Source: Scleroderma bovista (Eukaryota; Basidiomycota; Agaricomycetes; Boletales; Sclerodermataceae). From it: a stretch of 42,790 bases of DNA. Location of the stretch: the NCBI GenBank assembly GCA_037178675.1, contig JAYMGJ010000079.1:1-42790 (forward strand), written 5' to 3'. The notes under the pieces were generated by a model. The model was not told the origin of the DNA, did no database searches, and saw only the letters and a program-made list of their open reading frames with translations. Both the position numbers and the translations under genes were made by a program. Shown here piece after piece: positions 31,336 to 42,100 of this stretch (within the stretch, counting starts at the first letter, position 1; each line of letters opens with the position of its first letter).

Positions 31336-33001
31336 GCATCAGCAAACCAACCCTCCCCTGGACAGCACTGGACAGTACTGGCCAGTTACCCCAGAGCCCC
31401 AGCTACTCCTAGCAAGGTACCTAACTGGCTAGCACTGTCCAGACTGTCCCAGTAGCACTATCAACAGCATCCATATTACCTTTACTGCCTGTACTTGAAA
31501 CTTTTCAAGCACTCAATTCATTCAATGTTAATGTTAACCAATTTATATTAATTCAATAAACTACAGAACAAAGACTAAGTATTATATATACCGAGGTGGT
31601 TGTCGTCGTCGTCGATGGCCGCAATGTCGACGCAGGTGATGGGGGTAGTGGCGGCGACCGCGGCGAGGTGGTCATTGTTATCGTCGTCGTCGCTGGTGGT
31701 GGGGTGGGTCGTCGTCGTCGCGTCGTCGATGCTGCTGGTGGGGTGGTCGTGTCATCGTCGACGCTGCTGGTGGGGTGGCGGTTGTCGTTGGTGGTGGCCT
31801 CGTCGACGTTGGTGGTGGTGTCCGTGTCATCGTTGTGGCCATTGGTGGTGGTCGTCGCGTCGTTGACGCTGCTGGTGGGGTCGTCGTTGACGAGGCTGGT
31901 GGTGGTGGCGGTCGCGTCGTCGACGTTGGTGGTGGTGGCCACGTTGTCGTTGTCGACGCTGTTGGTGGTGGTGGTCGTGTTGATGGTGGTGGTGGTGGTC
32001 GACGTTGGTGGGTGGTGGCCACGTCATCATCGACGGTGGTGGGTGGTGGTGGTCGCGTTGACGGTGGTGGTGGTGGTCGCGTTGACGGTGGTGGTGGTGA
32101 CTGTCGGGTGGTGGTCGACGGATGAAGAGAATGAGAATGAGAGACTTCAAAAATTTTCAAGTATGTGTGTGCGTGTGTTTGTGTAACGATTATATCAGCA
32201 TATTGAACTATCAACATTTCCTAATAGTATTTACCGCGTCACTACACGCCTCGCCCACAGCCACCGTCACCATCAGCGTCGTCGATCGACCACCATCAGC
32301 AACGACAACGACAACGACCCCACCACGGCCGATGGCGACGACACCAACTACCACCACCACCAGCAGTGTCGTCGACCAGACGACGACGACGACGGCTAGG
32401 CCACCACCACCGCTCCACCACCAGCGTCGACGGCCACCACCAACGCGAGGGCAACGACGGCCCCACCACCAACGTCGTCGGGGTGGCCACTGATGACGAC
32501 GACCCCCACCGTCAACGTCGTCGCCGTGGCCATCAACACTGACCACGACGACAACGACAACGACCCCGCCACCACCCCCAGCGTCGACGGCGGCGATGCG
32601 ACCACCCACATCCCCAGCGTCGACGGCGACGGCGCAACGGCGCAACGACGGGATGACTCCCATCCCAGCGTCATCCGACAATGACGCCCCCGACGCCCAC
32701 CAACCTCCCAGCCACAGCAACGCTGGCCATCGCGCCAGCGCAGCGTCGACGATCGCCCTCCCCTGCGTTCGACAACCACGGGCCCGGTCGTATAAATATA
32801 TTATTTAGTCATTTGTGATTAGCACTCTAGTTTTCTTTAGTCCTAATATACTTTTTTTTTCTCTACTGAATATTTGAATCGAGTGACAACCAGACTGGCA
32901 CGGAGTCCGACAGACTGGCACAGAGTCGGACAGGCTGGGCAGTCGGCTAAGCGCTGTCAAGTGCTGTCAGCTCGGCTAATCGGAAGGGCTGGTTTGCTGA
33001 T
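31336..33001. repeat. 1.67 kb imperfect inverted repeat with trinucleotide arms
   Basis: The outer ends are ATCAGCAAACC (31338-31348) and its exact inverse GGTTTGCTGAT (32991-33001). Inside lie GGACAG/TGTCC-rich subterminal stretches on both sides (31350-31450; 32890-32970), then AT-rich inverse pairs (AAGACTAAGTATTATATATA at 31573; GTATAAATATATTATTTAGT at 32789). The core has a left arm, 31592-32120, made of GGT/GTC/GTT triplets, and a right arm, about 32255-32760, made of ACC/GAC/AAC triplets. A spacer of about 130 bp holds GTGTGTGCGTGTG. The strand composition flips at the centre. This looks like a non-autonomous terminal-inverted-repeat element or a palindromic satellite. The long frames here are translated microsatellite, not genes. 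Confidence 0.75.
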
Positions 33002-33310
33002 TTGAATTGCCCTCTTGATGCGGGCAGTTATCTTCACTGTGTGCACTGTCAACTGATGATGACGACGGCCATCCACCAGCCTGTTGTCCAGTGATGACAA
33101 CAACTGTATCCCCACCATTGTCCAAGGTGCTGTCGAGTGTGACCGGCAGGTGTACTGAATTTGCAAATGTACCCTAAAGTAGAAATGGTCAAAGCGCGGG
33201 AAATGATCAGTAAGAACTGTACAGTACCCATGTTATATATAAACCCTCCTGGAAGGAACTGTTTAGGTTCTTCACTCTTGTCTGTGACTTCGATCTTCGA
33301 GTTGAAGCTG

Positions 33311-33420
33311 GGTCAGGTAAGTTACTGTTACACTGAATCGGGTTGGAGCAGGGTCAGGTAAGTTACATTTCATTGGATCAGGGTTAGGTAAGTTGCATTT
33401 CACCGGATCAGCTAAGTTGC
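33311..33420. repeat. Short degenerate tandem repeat (GGTCAGGTAAGTTAC)
   Basis: Four related units occur at 33311, 33352, 33382 and about 33406: GGTCAGGTAAGTTAC twice, then GGTTAGGTAAGTTGC and GATCAGCTAAGTTGC. They are separated by TGTTACACTGAATCGG- or ATTTCAYYGGATCA-like links. No function is evident. Confidence 0.75.
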
Positions 33421-33564
33421 TATTGTTTATCTCATATGGTAATTGCATGAGGTAAGTCACTAAACTTTATCTCTGAAAATCTGAGCCACAGTGGTTAGCA
33501 ATTACATAATTAATAAATAGTGGTATTTTATGCTTGTTACAACAAAGTCCATAAACTTCATGTT

Positions 33565-33990
33565 GAAAGCCTTATACAGCCATATGTGACATTATCCAAC
33601 TCATGCAATTCAACCAATCTGATAAATCATGTCCCTGTTTAAACTCATGAGAAGTGTGGTCAAAGTGTTATCTGACATGAAATGAATGGACATACAGAAC
33701 TTATAGTTTGTGTATTACCATGCCTATCATAATGTGTTAGGTTGCCATCACCTATAATTTTTGTGTCAAGCTCAAAGCCTTATACAACCATATATAACAT
33801 TATCCAACTTATGATCAATACAGGGTTCAGCCAATCTGATAAATCATGTCCTTGTTTAAGGACATGAGAAGTGTGATCAAGTGTTATCTGACATAGACTG
33901 AATGGGCTTACAGAACTGATAGTTTGTGTATTACCATGCCTATCATAATGTGTTAGGTTACCATTACCTAGAAATCTTGTGTGAAGCTTA
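33565..33990. repeat. Two-copy tandem repeat, period about 210 bp
   Basis: Copy 1 (about 33565-33772) and copy 2 (about 33773-33984) share AAAGCCTTATACARCCATAT, CCAATCTGATAAATCATGTC, GTGTTATCTGACAT and TGTGTATTACCATGCCTATC with AATGTGTTAGGTT. A third copy begins at 33990 (AAGCCTTATAAAGAC) but breaks off at once. The unit is AT-rich, and its 210-bp length is in the range of satellite or nucleosome-phased repeats. No coding potential was seen. Confidence 0.85.
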
Positions 33991-34550
33991 AAGCCTTATA
34001 AAGACTTATAAGGCCATGCATGACTATCCTTGTCAGATAGTCACATGTTAGACACGGTACTTATTGCAAAGTGCATATACAGCATTATCGGAAAAATTCA
34101 GTCCCAGTGATGAATCGACTCGCCGTACCTGAAAGGTGACAAGTATGTACTGTGGCCCGGTCTTTGGAAAAATGATATGCCACTGGTCTCCGTTCTGGGG
34201 GTGACAAGACCGTACCCGTGGTACTACACATCCATCCACGGATCTTTTTTTTTGAATGGTCCTTTGGATTTCCCCTCGCTTCTTTATGGTCCATGGGCAT
34301 TGAAAGGCACAAGAACTACTTAATATTCAGGCCGCGCCCCTTCTTCGACCAATATCACGCTTTACGGTGTACCACGCATGAAGTCGGTCCCTCTCACCCG
34401 TCCTTGCACACTGCTGCAGACCAACGTCTACGCGGTGTAGTCGTTGTCGAAATGCTTGGTATTGCACACAAGAGTACTTCCGGAACGTGAGCACAAACCT
34501 CGTCCACGCAATGTAGACTTACACCCTATCGATACTGTTCAGGACTGGCC

Positions 34551-35087
34551 ATGTCATCGAAGAGAATGCATTACTATTGCACATGCCCAGAGCTGTCACG
34601 CTTCGTGATCCTACCGCCCGCTGAGCAGCAACCTGGCATGATTATTACGCCTGGTATACTCTTTTCTCCGGAAGAAGGTATGGCGCGTCCCACGCCATTC
34701 GCTCCGACACCATCTGATCGCACCTCAGAATGGCTTTGGATAATCGTTGTCCAATGCCATCAACCACAAGGTCCAGTCTATGGATTCCCTCAGCCAGTTA
34801 TTAGCTTCCCTGATAGGCAACCAGAAACCATCATCGTAATGCATGGATTGAATGGCAGACAGCTGCACTATCTACTCCAGTTGTGGTATTCCCCGACCGC
34901 ATCGTCTCGAGGTGGGCCTATCAACCGTCCGATCTACCACATACCTGTTGGCTCGGAAGCCAAGCAATGGCATGGCATAGTAGTGGTCCTCAAGTTCAGC
35001 CGGCCACGGAGGTGCGGCTACTCGCATGCGAGCTTAAACGACCTACCCGATCATGCAGCATACTTCTTGACGTGCAAATCCAAGTAG
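34551..35087 (+). CDS. Hypothetical open frame, 178 codons
   Basis: This is the longest frame in the 34-38 kb stretch (MSSKRMHYYCTCPELSRFVI to PDHAAYFLTCKSK). It contains EWLWIIVVQCHQPQGPVYGF and PETIIVMHGLNGRQLHYLLQ, with no domain I recognise. A second frame on the same strand at 34218-34490 (MVLHIHPRIFFFEWSFGFPL) ends 60 bp before it, so the two could be exons of one gene or pieces of a decayed one. It may not be real. Confidence 0.2.
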   Translation: MSSKRMHYYCTCPELSRFVILPPAEQQPGMIITPGILFSPEEGMARPTPFAPTPSDRTSEWLWIIVVQCHQPQGPVYGFPQPVISFPDRQPETIIVMHGLNGRQLHYLLQLWYSPTASSRGGPINRPIYHIPVGSEAKQWHGIVVVLKFSRPRRCGYSHASLNDLPDHAAYFLTCKSK

Positions 35088-38000
35088 TTTGGTATCGACG
35101 CGTTGTGATGATGGATTGGCATCTACGGTCTATTTTTTGAACCGCCCTGTATACGAGTCAATTCAGCGCATAGAAACACGAGAGTACGTGTGTACTCATT
35201 AAGGCAGAGGCAATGTCATGTTTTTGATCCAGTGAGGCAATAGACGCCAACCGCTCCCAGTTCTTCCGCCCATCTCCCACGAACAACGAGGCCGTTGGCA
35301 AATTCATTATGATCACAAGCTTCGATACCTTATCCAGTAGCCTAGTATGCACAGGCTATTCATTAGGGCTAAGACACATTCTTTGTGGCGCTCCTCCGAC
35401 GGAACCCGCCAGCACCCCTGAGTTAGCTGATAGCACACTGCAGTTGGCCAAGCTATGATTTATCCGCATGTAAACATGGTCCAGCACCGGCACGTCGCAC
35501 TTCGAGTTCCGAGAGTTTGCCTCCGCGCAACTGTGGATACCCAAAATGTCTCCTAAGTGGTAGAGGTGTCCAGTACCATGCATTTGGCAGCTCAGATTGT
35601 ATCGCATAAACGTTGGTATAAAACATAGTAGTTTGCAAGGTTGCTGAGGGGGATGGGATTCATGCCTGGAAAATGATACTAAGGAAGAACACAGACGCGA
35701 AGTATAACATAGCCTATACATACGGGTATTGTCGCTGCTCGTTATTTTGACGCCGAAGTGGCACGGTGCTGCGCATTTTTTTGTTCAAGGATCACCATCG
35801 TATGAGATCGGAAGGCAGAGACTCTTCCCACCCATACAATCAATGTTAGCCGAGTGCATAAATTTCGATTGTAAAATTGTCGAGTGCGTTGTCACCGAGT
35901 AATTTTCCGAATAAGTCTATGAATTTGATTTCGGCGGACCAAAGAGCATCCAGTGAGAAGGATCGTAGACACGATAGAAAACCGATAACACTGCCGCAGG
36001 TATACCGCCAAGGTGCCCTTTTGAACGCCCAAGGATGATCGTATCATCTCGGGGAGAGGAAACAATAAATCTAGGGTTCAATTCGAGAGCTAGGTGCCCT
36101 CTTGTCCTTGCCTTCTATGTTCACACCACGGGTAACCGAAAATTCCCGACGTCAGGTTGCATGAATGCGTAGGGTTTGGAAAAGAATGTTCCAGATATTT
36201 GTGCGTCTGGATCGATCCATGGTCACAAGAGAGTGGACCCACATAGAACTCTGGAAGACCACGAAGTGGGACATGTAGGCCTTTAAAGCTTTCCATTTCT
36301 TGACGTTTTCTGTTATGTAAGAAAAACAGCATCAACATCCATATGATAATTTGGGGTGTGCAACTTCCCTTTTTGAGATGCGTGCAAAACACTTTTGTCA
36401 GCGAATGCCATCTATACTGCGGCTCCTGCATGCCGGCAGCGTGCTGATTGCATAGGTGGATTGTAAGATACATAGAAGCTGGAGAAGGCGCAAATTGGCG
36501 GGCTATGGTAATGCTGGGCGCAAAGGAGCGTGAAACGTGAAGTAAGCACCAACACCGAAGCCTGCCACCTTAAACACCGTCTTCCATCGTGTGCAGCAGG
36601 GTAGGCTGGAATATCTTCGGTCGGTGTCTTGGGTTTCCAGGGACATCAGTGTCATGAAGACGTAGCGGATGACGATAGGCTTGGTCATTGAACGGAGTAA
36701 TGCGGAACGATCGAACTCGGGTATGAGTGGCTGGGTGCCATGAGGAGTACATGTTGCCTTGACATAGTCATTGAACCTGAGCTGGCGGTGTAGCTAGGAA
36801 ACAGGGGATGGGGCGGGGAGAAGAGTGAACACCAGAACAATCCGATGGGAAGGTCATCTGACATAAGTGGTTCATCTTCAAGGATCTGTTGTCCTGAGCG
36901 CTCAACTGTGGGAAGTCAAAAGTTAAAAAACGTGTCCAGTGTCTATTTTCACCTACTGATATGTAGAAGGAGGGATGTACGTGTCGGTGATGATATCACA
37001 TTGGTTCCGCAAGGAGTAAGAGTGGACTATGTAAAATAGGTACATGTTAGAAATGCGTGGATAGCCAGTTTCAACAATGTGTGAAGTTAGGGAATTATAA
37101 AGGTAAGCCTTCCGTCATTTGAAGGCTAAGCTGGATATGGAAGATGGTTTGGTCACTTGATGGGGGGTCGTCAGAAGCTTCTGATTGAAAGGACAAGAAG
37201 ACCCATACTGGGCAGCAGCAAGTGAGGGAATGGATAGATGGACGAGGGAGGTGGGCTGTGGAAAGCCAAAGGATACTTGCAAGAAGCCAAGCTGTGGTCA
37301 TGTGAGCGGCGAATCGCTGGTTGTGGATACATGGGTATGACTGGGGTGTGATTCGTTCGTTGGCCCTGCCTTGAGGTTGTCGGGAGGCGAGAAAAGAATG
37401 GGCTATTTATGTCTTACCTTGCGAGGATAAATGGGCAAGTAATGAAACCACGAAGACCCGATGAGAAGAGGGCCAAAGCCCTGGAGCTATCGGTATGGCG
37501 ATATCGAGGGGATCCTAGCAACTGGGTTACAAGCCTTGGCAGTTGATAGAGGTTGCGGGTAACAAGTACTAACAGAGCCACTGACCTCGTTCAGTTGGTT
37601 TGCAAATCAAGCAACACACTGCTAGGCATGAACAGGTAGATTTCAAACCATGCTCCGCGACAATAGGATGCTCGAGCAGGGCGGTTTGCAAGTTGGACGA
37701 TCGCAAGGAACGCCCCCAATTGATTGGCAAGTCAATGCCAGGTACCTGAGCTTTGTCGTGGCGTAGTCAGCCTCTCAGTTCATTTCAGCGATGACAGGAC
37801 CTGGTCAGACAATGAAGACTCGCTATAGAGAAAGGACACTTACCTGGCGAGACGACGGGACGTGGTCAGAAGGGAAGAGCCCTGAGACCGCCGCTCGCCA
37901 AATAGTGTAAGCTGGGTATGACGCACACTGCAGCTGACACGTGAAAAGGAGGTACTGGTACCACCCGATTACGCTTTGCGTTGAGCGAAAGGTCCCATGT

Positions 38001-38149
38001 ATCACGCCCTTGCTATTAGCCTACCATAAACAAACTCGAAATGCCGCCTGCGTCGGCAGAACCCTTGCTTGCTGCATGCACTTTGGACTGCTTAAATTGA
38101 TTACCTGATGGCTATCAGATGCATAGCACTAGTAACTAGTATATAGTAT
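35088..38149. other. 3 kb interval without a confident gene
   Basis: Only short frames are present. On the minus strand around 36790-36510 a stretch reads PHGTQPLIPEFDRSALLRSM and TKPIVIRYVFMTLMSLETQD, then VFKVAGFGVGAYFTFHAPLR. It looks like protein with possible membrane helices, but I cannot place it in a family and its neighbours are broken, so it may be the relic of a membrane-protein gene. No RNA gene or clear repeat was found. Confidence 0.35.
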
Positions 38150-38779
38150 TGATCTCTTCATCTGCTATGCAGAAGACACCATCCAAGGGCATGCCACTGG
38201 CCACATGATTGTCAAACAAGAGGTCCAAGCAAGAATGATTGCTAGCCATGGTGGAACTAGCAATAGGCATGAAGGTGATAGTGACTACAAATGTAGAGAC
38301 AGACCAGGATATTACCAACAGCACACATGGAACCATCATGGACATAATACTGCACCCTGACAAAACATACTCAAAGGAGGAATGAGACATGGTCTTGAAG
38401 AATGTACCATTATACCTCTTGGTGAAGCTAGAGCACATGCAACTGCAAGCCAAACCATTAAAAGGTCTAGAGGCAGTTGTCATATTCATTGAACTTGTTA
38501 CCAAGTCTATGCAAGTCTGGGTTGTCAAGAATGATGGAAACCAACCACAGTAAATGGTCAAATGGCATCAATTTTTGATTACAGCAGCATATGCATTCAC
38601 AGACTATCAATCACAAAGTTGAACAATCCCATACATTGTAATGGATATAGCAACACACCACCTACAGGGGGCCTTAGCCTGTTCAACCTCTATGTTGTGC
38701 TCTCACGCAGTTCAGGGAAATCAACCATACAAGTGCTGAGGGATTTCAATGCCAAAGTATTCCAAGCTATCACATAGCT
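38150..38779 (+). pseudogene. Broken PIF1/Helitron-type DNA helicase, C-terminal relic
   Basis: Several frames on the plus strand match, in order, the C-terminal part of the PIF1-like helicases that abound in basidiomycete genomes and Helitrons. First is MKVIVTTNVETDQDITNSTH with GTIMDIILHPDKTY, ending at a TGA. Next is KNVPLYLLVKLEHMQLQAKP, KGLEAVVIFIELVTKSMQVW, ending at a TAA. Last is the motif V-VI region PPTGGLSLFNLYVVLSRSSG followed by KSTIQVLRDFNAKVFQ. The pieces lie in different frames with stops between them and no splice sites that join them well. The N-terminal ATPase motifs are missing. I infer a truncated transposon-derived gene. Confidence 0.8.
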
Positions 38780-39961
38780 TGCAACTACTTGCCAAAGATG
38801 ATTCATTAAAAAAAACTCGACATGGAGACGAAAGAGCAATGGGAAAGAAATGGAAGAGGGCAGCAGCGAAACTGAAGGGAAGGAGACTTGGTAAGGACGA
38901 GATCGAGAGATAGAGAGGTGCCAAACAAGGCAATTACTAATAGGACACAAGGGCGAATTTTATATTTCTCACGCTCGTCCAGAAAAGGGAACGTTTTCCA
39001 AACCGGCAGGTTCTCACGATTTAACGAACTCTAGGTTTCAAACTCCGTTGGGACTTCTTTAAGAGTCTCGTTCCGATCCAATCAGTACCCGAAAAGGCGC
39101 CGATCGGAAAAATGCGATGGTCATTACGATCGCCGTAGTACCTTTAGCAGCCAGCGCCCACCAATTGTAGACACTCACAGTGGTTTATCCACAGGTTGCA
39201 CCGTTGCGCTGATTTATTCCACACTATCGGTCTTCCCCCTCTCCGAGTCCAATCACAATGGCCCAGGTACTGTCCCACCTTACACCCATAATGGTAGCTG
39301 TGCCACGCTCCTCCATCGCGATCAAGCTACTACTAGATGTCACACCAACATAACAATTCCATCAAGGAATCAAACTTCTTATGTTCCAAGATCCCTCGAG
39401 ACCTCTACCCATTGCTCAACCATATCTGCGTAATATCTGCGTGTGCTGGTAAGCGGGTCCTTTCGACTTCTAAGATTTGCGATTGCAGGTGTTGCGTACC
39501 ACACCCCTCGGAGAAAAAATCAAGCACTCCGGTGTCACCCCTCGCCAGGATTATCACCCCTGCACGTTCTTTTTAGTTCATTTGAGATTCCATTCACACC
39601 CTAGCAGTGGCCCTCCTCCACTGATTAGTCAGCTGGCGTTTTGAGTTCTGATCCATCTTGCCCAGCCTTATTGGAATGCAGATGCCCTCCGTGGTGGATA
39701 TGACTGGTAAAACGACATCGGTTTCCTCTTGCCTATCTTGGTTCTGTGACTTTCTGTTCCAGGGTCTCATCGTACTTCTTTCGTGGCCATCAGTTTGCCA
39801 GGCCGGTATGGTCCAATATTCCCATCCCCATCCTTATGTTTGCCTTTCAGGAAGACCAGGAGTCCCGTTCACTGCCATAGAACAGATAAATACTCGGGTC
39901 TGGCAGAGAGGGAGGAGCAAGCCCCCTTGATATTTTTCCTCTCCATCCACCGTTCCTACTC
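38780..39961. other. Interval without a recognisable gene
   Basis: This holds short frames only. The last few hundred bases probably include the promoter of the zinc-finger gene. No repeat or RNA gene was recognised. Confidence 0.4.
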
Positions 39962-40374
39962 ATGGCATCCGTTGACGGATACAACAATTCCTGGAATGAA
40001 CAGGTGATTTCCATGGGCATGTAAGAAACCTTGTGCTCACACTGCGTCAGGACATTCAACAGCTGGTTGATAACGCTGCGCAAGATCCTCACACATGCGC
40101 CTGGGTCGTCGGTGATACAAACTGTGGTCAGCCAGTTTTTAGGCATATGTTCCCGATCCACTTGAGGGATTGCCACGGAATCACGGGTAACGACAGAACC
40201 CCATTTTATTGCCAATGGGTGGGATGTGGTACGCTCATGAACAAGGAGAGCATTAATCGCCATGTCACGGAGATGCACTTGCAAACAAGGCACACCTGCC
40301 CCGTTTGTGGCGAAAATTTCAGCCGGAAATCCACCTGCAACTCTCACATCAGGTCAAAGCATGATACTCAGTGA
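39962..40374 (+). CDS. Small C2H2 zinc-finger protein (121 aa)
   Basis: Exons are 39962-40003 and 40051-40374, with a 47-bp intron, giving 366 nt and 121 residues. The protein starts MASVDGYNNSWNEQDIQQLV. Two classical C2H2 fingers fill the C-terminal half: CQWVGCGTLMNKESINRHVT with EMH, and CPVCGENFSRKSTCNSHIRS with KH. A third, looser Cys/His pair (CAWVVGDTNCGQ, then HLRDCH) precedes them. It ends three residues after the last finger (DTQ). Small proteins of this type are frequent in Agaricomycetes, and most are unstudied. A DNA-binding or regulatory role is inferred from the fingers only. It is isolated between transposon relics but its frame is clean. Confidence 0.75.
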
Positions 40375-41110
40375 TCTTGGTAGTGAGTACCTCGAACAAT
40401 CACCTGGCATAGTGGTTAATAGGACCGTCAGATCCCAGGACGGCATTTACGGTTTGACAATGTCATATTCTGTTCGGCCTCGCATTCCTCCAGAGTTGGG
40501 TTACCTTGGCGGGTTATGTAATAGTGATCTCATAGCACAGTTTCCTATGTAGCTCAGCTTCTCCCATCCCTCAAATGATCATTCATGACTATTGTCTTAC
40601 ACAAGCGCGCAAGGTGGCCAAGCTGTGCAACATGTGTGAATCTAATATTTTTAGTGAATGCCTTTCTATGCAGCAACCTTGCGAATGTAATGGAAGCGGT
40701 GATACACTGTCATCGTCGCTGAGCGCTGAGGTGCTGATATGCTCGTCATTGAACCCGGAAATGCCCGGGACTATAGGGCTCGCCGCATTCCGAACCTTGC
40801 ACAAGCATTGAAGGTGATTACCACTGTTCACACAAGTAATTTAGTAGTGACCTTGGTTGTGAACAAGGTGATTTCAGCTACTTGTAATGAAAATCGACAG
40901 CCAGGCTGACCCCAAACCCGAGGGGCCCTTCACAGCTGGCATCTACATGAGACCCGACCTTGGTATGGAGCTCTGCTTTCAGTGATACAACCCCGCGGTG
41001 CTAAGGCATGGACAAATCGCTGCATCTGCATAGGGACACTTATCAAACGACGTCATGTCAGGTAAAAACAATGTAAGTAGAGAGTTGAAACTTGGTTCTA
41101 CCTATAGGCA
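40375..41110. other. Interval without a recognisable gene
   Basis: This is the downstream region of the zinc-finger gene, with short frames lacking any domain and no repeat identified. The nearest structure is the PRP40-tail copy that begins at about 41140. Confidence 0.4.
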
Positions 41111-41139
41111 ATGGTGATGGTCGATGTATTTATTGTCGG

Positions 41140-42100
41140 CCAGTCAAATCAGATGCCAGGGAGGACCGGAACACACAGCCGTAGACAAGCGAGGCGTCTC
41201 CATATGGGAGCGAGGGCGAAGAATACAACAGGAGTAGGGAGAACGAAGTCGAGACGACAGACAGGGCACATCAAGGCGGCCGAGAAGGTAAAAGCAGGAT
41301 TTTATGCGGATTCGAAGCTGACTTGTCGTTAGCATGTGAGGCACGATCCGGAACCCTGGTGAAAGCGTACGAGTGAAGTTCGTGTGGAAAAATGTCAAAT
41401 TCAGTGGACAGTCGTACCTTGCCGTTGGGCTGCGTGACAAACTCAAGACACACACACATTTAAAAGCAACATATCATATATACTTACCGTATCTTCGAGA
41501 GTCGGTGGGGGACATAGTTGTATTTTGAGGTTACTTGCTATCGTGGTCAGCTGTGGTGGTTGGCCCATTCATGTTCTCATCAATCAGTGTCTCGGCTGTG
41601 AACAGACCATTACTCTCCAAGTAACAGCATTACTCCATCGGCGTGTTCTGGCGTTCGACGGTCTTTTGCTCCCAGTGGTTCTTGCCCTAGTAAGTGGTCA
41701 TGACTCATTGCGAAGGTTCGCCAAGAGACAAAAGGAGTACATGCGCATGGCTGCATCCGAGGATTGCACATCGACCACAAGCAGGAGCCGCAAGGAGCCG
41801 AGCTGCAATGGAGAAGAGAGCGGAAGAGGGATCGCGACCGAGAGGCAGCAAGGCAGCCTGGACCGGACGATTACAATGCCAGTCACGAAAGGTCAAAGCA
41901 CTACGGCCTTTCCAAGCGGGAAAGGGACAGGGACCATCGGTCGTCCCAGCGTTCTCTTGAAGGGCACCAGTGCGAGGCAGGATCGAAGACGCCCAAGAAG
42001 AAGCTCAATGGAACATGGGTCGAGGTGTGGACAGGGCAGTGAAAAGTACGATAGGAGTCAGGAAAAATGCGGGCGCAGCCGGGATGACACAGGGTGAAGA
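41140..42100 (+). repeat. Rearranged copy of PRP40 tail in a chimeric repeat (copy C)
   Basis: Two PRP40-derived blocks lie in the opposite orientation to PRP40. Block 1 (41185-41385) matches the last codons, stop and 3' flank of PRP40: both carry GTCGAGACGACAGACAGG and GCCGAGAAGGTAAAA, and the similarity runs past the stop codon. Block 2 (about 41700-42090) matches the start of the same last exon: FAKRQKEYMRMAASEDCTST, then arginine-rich frames. Block 1, the later part of the gene, comes first, so the order is permuted. The 41570-41690 stretch between them matches the flank of copy B. Frames are broken by stops. Confidence 0.75.

Noticed and set aside
31553..32217. Long Val/Gly-, Thr/Asp- and Pro-rich frames on both strands
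   Set aside because: All frames of the trinucleotide repeat are open because the repeat lacks stop codons. The composition is pure microsatellite, with no domain and no supporting gene structure.
32121..32254. Spacer of the inverted repeat as a possible replication origin or promoter
   Set aside because: There is only a GTGTGTGCGTGTG run and AT-rich DNA. Nothing specific supports either role.
41525..42097. 190-codon frame resembling an arginine-rich protein
   Set aside because: It runs from the foreign flank into the PRP40-derived block and changes frame relative to PRP40. It is best explained as chance openness in copy C.
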